NCBI GenBank assembly: GCA_022567855.1
Contig: JADFGE010000222.1
Coordinates: 1-5,538, forward strand
Length of the DNA stretch: 5,538 nucleotides
DNA from: Planctomycetota bacterium
GTDB lineage: Bacteria; Planctomycetota; Phycisphaerae; Phycisphaerales; SM1A02
Reading direction: 5' to 3'
Shown here: positions 1 through 5,131 of the stretch, one piece after another
How the letters are laid out: each line of letters starts with the position of its first letter
Numbering within the stretch: position 1 is the first letter of the stretch
The notes under the pieces: generated by a model
Told to the model about the DNA's origin: nothing
The model's input: only the letters and a program-made list of their open reading frames with translations
The model's database searches: none
Position numbers and translations under genes: made by a program

Positions 1-198
1 GGCACGTCCTTGATGACAATCTCGCCGCCAGCACCCGAACCTCGAAACGGTGTGGGTATCGCTCCTGCGTGGCTCGACTCACCCTGCTGGTGAGACCGCC
101 CTCAAAGCTGCGGGCTTCAAGATTCTGTGTGGGCTGATGGGGCCGGATAGAGGTCCAGGACGCCCAGGTGGAACAGGATCGCGTTGCGGAAGCTGAGA
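1..198. other. Left-edge segment with no supportable gene
   Basis: I read all frames. On the plus strand, frame 1 stops at 91-93, frame 2 is open only after a TGA at 14-16, and frame 3 closes near 137. On the minus strand one short frame that leaves the window contains GSGAGGEIVIKDV, which looks protein-like, but it is open for only about 100 bases and has no start codon with a ribosome binding site. I recognise no RNA gene or repeat here. The segment may be the 5' flank of the restriction gene or the tip of a gene lying mostly outside the window. Confidence 0.4.
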
Positions 199-204
199 TA
201 CAAT
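199..204 (+). promoter_or_regulatory. Possible -10 box (TACAAT) for the restriction-modification gene
   Basis: TACAAT matches the sigma-70 -10 consensus at five of six positions. It would start transcription near 211, leaving a leader of about 38 bases before the GTG at 249. The hexamer 17 bases upstream (GGATCG) is not a convincing -35 box, so this rests on the -10 alone. If real, it excludes the upstream GTG at 168 from the transcript, which agrees with the choice of start at 249. Confidence 0.2.
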
Positions 205-230
205 GCGCGCCTCTACTGTCCACCGCGAAC

Positions 231-238
231 AGGAGGAG
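231..238 (+). promoter_or_regulatory. Strong ribosome binding site that decides the start at 249
   Basis: AGGAGGAG is a near-perfect Shine-Dalgarno sequence and ends 10 bases before the in-frame GTG at 249. The alternative GTG at 168 is preceded only by weak purine runs. The first 27 residues of the longer reading are rich in arginine, look unlike a folded segment and include the bases of this binding site, so the shorter protein is preferred. Confidence 0.7.
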
Positions 239-248
239 ATTCCGCACT

Positions 249-3206
249 GTGGCGAAAACCAACCCTGACACCGTCATCGCTTGTCCGCCGCTGATCACGG
301 AGAAGGTCAGGCAGTTCGACGAGCACCTCGATACCTACACCAGCGGCGATTACAGCGAAGCCCAACTCCGGGTCGATTTCCTCAATCCGATGATCAAGGC
401 CCTCGGATGGGACGTGGACAACGAAAAAGAGTATGCCGAGGCCTACCGCGAGGTCGTCTACGAAGATGCAATCAAGGTCGGAGGCACGACCAAAGCCCCG
501 GATTACGGCTTCTACATCGGTGGACGGGCCGCAGGCGGCGGGCGCAAGTTCTTTCTCGAAGCCAAGAAGCCCTCGGTGGCCATTCGCGTCGATCCCAAGC
601 CCGCCTTTCAACTTCGCCGGTACGCATACTCAGCCCAGTTGCCGCTTTCGATCCTCACAAACTTCAAGGATTTCATCGTCTATGACACGCGCTTCAAGCC
701 CAGCGCCAAGGACAACGCAAGGGTAGCTGCCGTACTGACGATCAAGTACACCGAGTACGCCGAACGCTGGCACGAGATCGCCTCCGTCTTCTCTCGAAGT
801 GCCATCCTTCGCGGGGCGTTCGACAAGTTCGCTCGCGGCAAGCGCAAGAAGGGCATGGAGCCTCTCGGCGATTCCTTCCTTGAGGATATCGAAGGATGGC
901 GTAAGCTCCTCGCCAGCGAGATTGCCAAGAGCAACCCCGACATCACCGTCGATGATCTGAACTTCGCAGTTCAGCGCACCATCGACCGCATCCTCTTTCT
1001 GCGCATCTGTGAAGATCGAGGTATCGAGCAGGCGCACAACCTCATGGCACTGCTCAACGGCGAGAAGGTCTACGCACGCCTCGGTCAAATCTTTCGGGGG
1101 GCCGATGATCGCTACAACTCGGGGATCTTTCACTTCCCAGCCGCAGGGAAGAAGCCAGACCCCGACCGCGCTGAGCCGCCCGACGATCTCACGCTCGATC
1201 TCGTGATTAACGACCAACCGCTCAAACAGATAATCCGCGGGCTCTACGACACCGGACAACTATTCACTTCTTACGCCTTTGCCGTTATCCCGCCGGAAAT
1301 ACTCGGCCACGTGTACGAACAGTTCCTCGGCAAGGTCATTCGCCTCACAGCCGGCCGCCGCGTCAAGATCGAAGAGAAGCCCGAAGTTCGCAAAGCCGGC
1401 GGCGTCTATTACACGCCCGCCTACATCGTCGATTACATCGTTAAGAACACCGTCGGCAAACTTCTCGAAGGCAAGTCCCCCAAACAGGCACAGAAACTGC
1501 GCATCCTCGACCCCGCAAGTGGTTCCGGCTCGTTTCTCATCGGCGCGTACCAATTCCTTCTCGATTGGCACCTGCGCTGGTATCTGGACAACGACCCGGA
1601 GAAGCATCGCAAGGGCAAGAATCAGGCCCTGATGCGCATCCATTCGCCATCGCTCGATGGGGAGCCCGATGCGCCCAAGACCAAGAGCAACGGCCGTTAC
1701 GACTACCGCCTCACGACTGCTAAACGAAAAGACATCCTCATCAACTCAATCTACGGCGTGGATATTGATCCGCAGGCCGTCGAGGTGACGAAACTTTCCC
1801 TGCTGCTCAAGGTGCTCGAAGGTGAATCGCAGGAATCCATCAATGCGCAGATGAAGTTCCTCCATCAGCGCGCCCTGCCTGACCTCGGCCGGAACATAAA
1901 ATGCGGCAACTCGCTCATTGGCGATGATTTTGATGACGGCGAACTCTCCGAAGAAGAGCGGCAAAAGATCAACAAGTTCAACTGGGAAACTGAGTTTCCA
2001 AAGATATTCAAGAGCGGCGGGTTTGATGCTGTGATTGGGAACCCGCCGTACATCCAGCTATCGATGGCCGAGTATTACAATGATGCCGTCAGCGACTACT
2101 ACAAGAGAGAGTATTCGTCGTCGATGGGTCGACTGAACACCTTTGGTCTATTCACTGAGCGATGCATCGCAACACTCGTTCGTCCGGGGGCGTACATTGC
2201 ATTCATTGTTCCCAATACGATTCTGACACAAGAGGGTTACCGCGACATTCGATTAATGCTCTTGAAGATGCAGATTGTGAACCTTACCGCGTTTGAGTAT
2301 CCGGTGTTCGATGGAGCAGTCGTTGAGACCATTGTGTTTGCGGTGCGCAAAGCTAAACCGGACCGTTCATCAATAGAAGTTGTGCTGTTCGATAATCGCG
2401 AGATGTCGTTCCGTAAACGATCCATTCATCAGCGTGTGTTTCGAAATACCCACAATAACGCCTTCTTATTGTTCGCTGATGAGCAAGACCTGCTACTGCA
2501 AGCGAAGCTTGATGATTCCGGCTCGCACCTCGGTGGACTTGCAAATCTCAATCAGGCGATCGCCCTCGCGCATGACCGCAGCGCATCGATCTTTCGATCA
2601 AAGCGCGCCAAGAATTACAAGCCTGTTCTGGATGGACGCCATATCAACAGGTATCGCCTCGAATGGGGCGGGGAGTATTTGGCTTATGATGTGGGAAAGA
2701 TTCATTCGTGCAAGCGGACGGATATATTCGAGAAGGCCGAAAAGCTGTTCTTCCGTCGGGTAGGTGATCGACTCATTGCGACATACGACGATGAACAGTA
2801 TTACGCACTTAATACACTCGTTGTGATCACACCAAAGATTCAGTTTGATGGATCGTTACGGTACCTGCTGGGATTGATCAATTCTGAGCTTCTTAATTTC
2901 TACTATGTGAAGTTTCTGAAATCTACAAAGAAGGTCTTCTCCGAGGTCCAAGCGCGACAACTCGCCCAACTGCCCATCCGCACCATCGACTTCTCAAGGA
3001 AGTCCGACAAAACCGCACACGATCGCATGGTGAAACTCGTGGATCGGATGCTCGATTTGCACAAGCGGTTGGCGGCGGCGAAGTCGCCGCACGACAAGGA
3101 ACGCATCCCGCGCGACATTGAAGCCACCGATCGGCAGATCGATAAACTTGTGTACGACCTCTACGGCCTGACAGATGAGGAAATCGCGATCGTCGAGTCC
3201 GGGTAG
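249..3206 (+). CDS. Type IIG-like restriction-modification enzyme (Eco57I-like, adenine-N6 methyltransferase)
   Basis: The product is a single-chain enzyme that should both cut DNA and methylate adenine N6 at its site; it acts in the cytoplasm as defence. Numbering is from GTG 249 (985 aa; 1012 aa from GTG 168). Residues 1-190 are a PD-(D/E)XK nuclease: PD at 84-85, EAK at 104-106, then QLRRY at 121-125, the QxxxY motif seen in HsdR-like nucleases. A helical linker carries FLRICEDRGI near 250-259. The methyltransferase follows: motif X YYTP at 387-390, motif I DPASGSGSF at 421-429, GVDIDP at 503-508, NPPY at 598-601. Residues about 730-915 resemble the TaqI-type C-terminal specificity domain (VLDGRHINRY; LLGLINSELLNFYY). 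A helical tail ends in DKLVYDLYGLTDEE. Length is close to the roughly 1000 aa typical of this family. No motif is broken, so it is probably active. The recognition sequence cannot be read from the protein. No partner gene is needed or seen. A phage-defence methylase such as PglX is less likely, because the nuclease motif is intact and no BREX neighbours are visible. Confidence 0.9.
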   Translation: MAKTNPDTVIACPPLITEKVRQFDEHLDTYTSGDYSEAQLRVDFLNPMIKALGWDVDNEKEYAEAYREVVYEDAIKVGGTTKAPDYGFYIGGRAAGGGRKFFLEAKKPSVAIRVDPKPAFQLRRYAYSAQLPLSILTNFKDFIVYDTRFKPSAKDNARVAAVLTIKYTEYAERWHEIASVFSRSAILRGAFDKFARGKRKKGMEPLGDSFLEDIEGWRKLLASEIAKSNPDITVDDLNFAVQRTIDRILFLRICEDRGIEQAHNLMALLNGEKVYARLGQIFRGADDRYNSGIFHFPAAGKKPDPDRAEPPDDLTLDLVINDQPLKQIIRGLYDTGQLFTSYAFAVIPPEILGHVYEQFLGKVIRLTAGRRVKIEEKPEVRKAGGVYYTPAYIVDYIVKNTVGKLLEGKSPKQAQKLRILDPASGSGSFLIGAYQFLLDWHLRWYLDNDPEKHRKGKNQALMRIHSPSLDGEPDAPKTKSNGRYDYRLTTAKRKDILINSIYGVDIDPQAVEVTKLSLLLKVLEGESQESINAQMKFLHQRALPDLGRNIKCGNSLIGDDFDDGELSEEERQKINKFNWETEFPKIFKSGGFDAVIGNPPYIQLSMAEYYNDAVSDYYKREYSSSMGRLNTFGLFTERCIATLVRPGAYIAFIVPNTILTQEGYRDIRLMLLKMQIVNLTAFEYPVFDGAVVETIVFAVRKAKPDRSSIEVVLFDNREMSFRKRSIHQRVFRNTHNNAFLLFADEQDLLLQAKLDDSGSHLGGLANLNQAIALAHDRSASIFRSKRAKNYKPVLDGRHINRYRLEWGGEYLAYDVGKIHSCKRTDIFEKAEKLFFRRVGDRLIATYDDEQYYALNTLVVITPKIQFDGSLRYLLGLINSELLNFYYVKFLKSTKKVFSEVQARQLAQLPIRTIDFSRKSDKTAHDRMVKLVDRMLDLHKRLAAAKSPHDKERIPRDIEATDRQIDKLVYDLYGLTDEEIAIVESG

Positions 3207-3228
3207 GAGGAAAAAAGTGTCAGGATGA
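3205..3228 (+). promoter_or_regulatory. Orphan Shine-Dalgarno and three-codon reading frame after the restriction gene
   Basis: AGGAGG overlaps the TAG stop of the restriction gene. Six adenines and a GTG at 3217 follow, an ideal spacing for translation coupled to the upstream gene. The frame is only GTG TCA GGA TGA. A second possible start, ATG 3225, gives MIYLG and then stops. This may be the retained start of a downstream cistron whose body has been lost or replaced by repeats, or it may be chance. Confidence 0.3.
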
Positions 3229-3307
3229 TTTATTTGGGGTAAGAAAAGGGAACGGGAGTCTTCTTCAATCTCATCCGCCGGGCCGCGGAAGTGGAATGCA
3301 ATCAAGA

Positions 3308-3352
3308 CCCTCACCCCTAACCCCTCTCCCAGCCCCCGGAAATGGGGGAGAG
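3308..3352. repeat. CCCTCACCCCTAACCCCTCTCCC-type intergenic palindrome
   Basis: The element starts with a C-rich run (CCCTCACCCCTAACCCC) and ends in an imperfect palindrome. CTCTCCC at 3324-3330 pairs with GGGAGAG at 3346-3352 around a 15-base loop, and an alternative inner pairing is CCCCC with GGGGG around GGAAAT. From memory, this style of sequence recurs between genes in many unrelated bacterial genomes. Copy number here cannot be judged, because the window has one clear copy. Confidence 0.6.
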
Positions 3353-3365
3353 CGGGACAAGAATG

Positions 3366-3382
3366 TCAGCTTCCCAAGCTGA
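3366..3382. repeat. Perfect 7-bp hairpin, loop CCC
   Basis: TCAGCTT pairs exactly with AAGCTGA around CCC. No T-run follows on either strand, so it is not a classical terminator by itself. It lies between the two GC-rich repeat blocks and is probably part of the same composite intergenic element. Confidence 0.55.
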
Positions 3383-3385
3383 ACG

Positions 3386-3405
3386 CCCCGGCCCCCGGCC
3401 CCCGG
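3386..3405. repeat. Short tandem repeat CCCCGG / CCCCCGG x2
   Basis: Three adjoining copies of a CCCC(C)GG unit, followed by AATG. On the minus strand this reads ATTCCGGGGGCCGGGGG, which resembles the ATTTCCGGGGGCTGGG string of the palindromic repeat some 50 bases to the left. The two blocks may be diverged copies of one element. Confidence 0.5.
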
Positions 3406-3490
3406 AATGTGTGAGGGGTCACGATGGAATCGGCCTTGGCGGCGCGGTGCGCGGTCGATTTGGAGGCCGAGGATTGAATGTGAGTCGCGC

Positions 3491-3508
3491 GAAGCCGCAA
3501 GGGGCTTC
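3491..3508. repeat. Hairpin GAAGCC-GCAAGG-GGCTTC
   Basis: A perfect 6-bp stem with a six-base loop. The flanking CGCG before it and GCTCGCG after it extend possible pairing with a bulge. It may act as a processing or termination structure for transcripts entering from the left; there is no U-run directly after it. Confidence 0.45.
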
Positions 3509-3530
3509 CGGCTCGCGGGGATTGACACAA

Positions 3531-3562
3531 CCCGCCTCGCGCGGGGCCGTTCTTCTTCTTTT
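3531..3562 (+). terminator. Possible intrinsic terminator, plus strand
   Basis: The stem CCCGC at 3531-3535 pairs with GCGGG at 3541-3545 around CTCGC. A T-rich stretch at 3550-3562 (TTCTTCTTCTTTT) follows after four bases. The short stem, the gap before the T-run and the interruptions by C make this a weak terminator. It lies 325 bases after the restriction gene, so it would end only read-through transcripts. Confidence 0.3.
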
Positions 3563-3724
3563 GGCATCGAGGCATCGCGCTGTTCGCTCTGATCGGCTGC
3601 TCGGCGGTGGTAGGGCGGACAGAAAGACAACTACATCGACGAGTAGCAGAGGACGGAACGACTAGGGCATTGTCGGGGGCGCCGGGGCTCGCGGTGCGGC
3701 TCGGAGTGACAGGAGATTAGTCGA

Positions 3725-4909
3725 TTAGTTCTCATTGCGGAGCGTTGCGGAAAATCCGGATTGCTCGATCGCCGCGATCAACGTTTCGGGACTGATGCTG
3801 TTGGGCGGGTCGATGGTCACGCGCGCTTCACGCGCGTCGAAATCGACCGTGACGCGCTTCACGCCGGGAAGAAACAACATTGATATCGCAAGCTTGGAGG
3901 GGCAATCGGGGCAGCGCATGCCTTCGACGTCCAGTACGATCACCTCACCGCTGATGGGGCCGAGCCGAGGGTCGGAACCGATCATCGTATCGGAACCGAG
4001 CGGCGTGCCGTCGGGGTTGTTAGTCCCGGCGATGAGGAAGCCGAGTGCGGCGGGGTCATCGCCGATCTGTTGAGTGATAGCCACAATATGCCGGAAACCG
4101 GCAAGGGAGCATTGACCAACGAAGCCCGCCTTGGCGCATCGGTCGCATTGCACAAGCATCGCCAGGGCGGGGTTGCTCGCGGAGGCTTCTCTCAGAGCGG
4201 AGTTGACCAGTGCGTTGGTCGCGCGCACCGCCGCCGCTATTTTCTGCTCGCTCGGCGGTGATTCGATCACCGGATCAAAGCCCAGATCGGACATGGCGTC
4301 ATAGAGGCCCACCACCAGGTCATGTCCGCCTCGCCGTCGAGCGGGATCAACGTCGCGGAAACCGATCTGGTGCATCCAGTCCGTCGGTTTGGGGGGGTCG
4401 TCGATCCATAGCTGCTGTGGCGAGGCGGCGTAGAGCAAGTAGATATCCCAGGCCGGTGGTTGATCCAAAAGACCTTTGGCGAACGCATCGCCGACAAGGC
4501 GGTTCGGATCGTGGAATTGACGCACGCGCGGATCGTTGAAGATGCCGGCCATTCGTTGCGCCGCTGCGTAGTCATCCCTAGCCAGAATATCGATCCACAC
4601 TATGAAGACGCTGATGTCAGCGGAGGGGTACGCCTTCACCACCGACTCATTGACGGCGATTGCACCCGCGACGCAAGCGCCGCAAGTGGCTGAAACGATC
4701 GCCACCACCCGCGGCTTGTCTCGATCCGCGTTGAATCGCTCGATCAGGGGTTCGAGCGAGTTGTCGAGTGATATCATCCCGCCGTCATCGCGGATCGCCG
4801 GCTCATCCGAAAGAGTCGCCACACGAGTTGATGACCCACAGCCGAGTGTTGCCGTGAGCCAGATTGCAATGAGACCGAGGAGTACGTTGGGAACACGATG
4901 GATCAGCAT
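3725..4909 (-). CDS. Exported thioredoxin-fold protein fused to a heavy-metal-associated (HMA) domain
   Basis: The 394-aa protein begins with a hydrophobic signal segment (VLLGLIAIWLTATLGC). Cys24 in TLGC is a likely lipid-attachment site, although position -3 is Thr rather than the usual Leu, so it is probably a lipoprotein facing the periplasm. Residues about 46-210 form a thioredoxin-like domain with a CGAC redox motif (Cys76, Cys79), then AWDIYLLY and DWMHQIG. A middle segment (about 225-310) has CDRC at 255-258 and Cys267. Residues 321-394 are an HMA domain of the MerP/CopZ kind, with GMRCPDC at 330-336 (metal ligands Cys333, Cys336) and a beta-alpha-beta-beta-alpha-beta pattern through LPGVKRVTVDFD. 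A role in metal capture linked to thiol redox chemistry, for example copper or mercury handling, follows from the domains; the metal cannot be told. The start at 4909 has a good ribosome binding site. The gene is monocistronic within the window and converges with the restriction gene. Confidence 0.85.
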   Translation of the reverse strand: MLIHRVPNVLLGLIAIWLTATLGCGSSTRVATLSDEPAIRDDGGMISLDNSLEPLIERFNADRDKPRVVAIVSATCGACVAGAIAVNESVVKAYPSADISVFIVWIDILARDDYAAAQRMAGIFNDPRVRQFHDPNRLVGDAFAKGLLDQPPAWDIYLLYAASPQQLWIDDPPKPTDWMHQIGFRDVDPARRRGGHDLVVGLYDAMSDLGFDPVIESPPSEQKIAAAVRATNALVNSALREASASNPALAMLVQCDRCAKAGFVGQCSLAGFRHIVAITQQIGDDPAALGFLIAGTNNPDGTPLGSDTMIGSDPRLGPISGEVIVLDVEGMRCPDCPSKLAISMLFLPGVKRVTVDFDAREARVTIDPPNSISPETLIAAIEQSGFSATLRNEN

Positions 4910-4917
4910 GGTCGGTT

Positions 4918-4922
4918 TCCTT
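4918..4922 (-). promoter_or_regulatory. Ribosome binding site of the thioredoxin-HMA gene
   Basis: On the minus strand AAGGA lies eight bases before the ATG at 4909, an ordinary spacing, and fixes the start just before the signal segment. I searched upstream for a sigma-70 promoter. The best pair, TTGAAT and CATTAC with a 17-base spacer, matches poorly and is not called. Confidence 0.6.
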
Positions 4923-5036
4923 GTCCGACATTCCCCATATGACGTTGCCCGGCTCCACCGCCGAGCTATCCGAGCACAAGTGTAATGGCCCCCTCCCTCA
5001 CGATATTCAAGCCCAGATGCTAATTTTCGCGCTTGG

Positions 5037-5124
5037 GTAGGTCAGGCCTTGGGCCTGACTCGCTTGTGGATTCGGCAGGCTCAAAGCCTGACCTACGGCC
5101 GAGCTGGCAGGCTCAAAGCCTGCC
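5037..5124. repeat. Cluster of three CAGGC-type hairpins
   Basis: Three related palindromes lie side by side. Unit 1: GTCAGGCC 5041-5048 with GGCCTGAC 5052-5059, loop TTG. Unit 2: CAGGCT 5076-5081 with AGCCTG 5085-5090, loop CAA. Unit 3: GGCAGGCT 5106-5113 with AGCCTGCC 5117-5124, loop CAA. Units 2 and 3 are direct repeats 32 bases apart (GGCAGGCTCAAAGCCTG). Unit 1 is inverted relative to them, so GTAGGTCAGGC at 5037-5047 is the exact complement of GCCTGACCTAC at 5086-5096. This resembles REP/BIME-type mobile palindromes. From memory, GTCAGGCTT..GCCTGAC elements are abundant in planctomycetes. Confidence 0.7.
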
Positions 5125-5131
5125 CTACTGA

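Larger units (their letters stand above)
3207..3724. other. Convergent intergenic region filled with palindromes and GC-rich repeats
   Basis: About 518 bases separate the 3' ends of two converging genes. The first 45 bases are AT-rich; the rest is GC-rich and contains at least five inverted or direct repeats, listed separately. Open frames exist on both strands (3342-3665 plus, 3271-3630 minus), but they are translations of repeats, rich in Arg, Gly, Pro and Ser, with no recognisable domain and no ribosome binding site that I can see. I regard the region as non-coding. Transcription termination in both directions is its most likely role. Confidence 0.7.

Noticed and set aside
249..3206. Identification as PglX (BREX) or a DISARM methylase
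   Set aside because: The N-terminal PD...EAK nuclease with QxxxY is present and none of the partner genes of those systems is in the window.
3271..3630. 119-aa minus-strand open frame between the convergent genes
   Set aside because: It also reads through the palindromic repeats. Strings such as GAGGRGV and GAGRGVRGEG come from the C-rich repeat blocks.
3342..3665. 107-aa plus-strand open frame between the convergent genes
   Set aside because: It is a translation of GC-rich repeats, dominated by Arg, Gly, Ser and Pro, without a domain.
3550..3719. Frame encoding GIALFALIGCSAVVG, which looks like a lipoprotein signal peptide
   Set aside because: There is no start codon in the open stretch and nothing domain-like after it. 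The resemblance is short enough to be chance.
4923..5040. Sigma-70 promoter for the thioredoxin-HMA gene
   Set aside because: The best minus-strand pair, TTGAAT and CATTAC with 17 bases between, has only four and three matches to consensus.
5037..5124. CRISPR array
   Set aside because: The repeats are short palindromes with only 15-bp separations and mixed orientation; there are no unique spacers of regular length.
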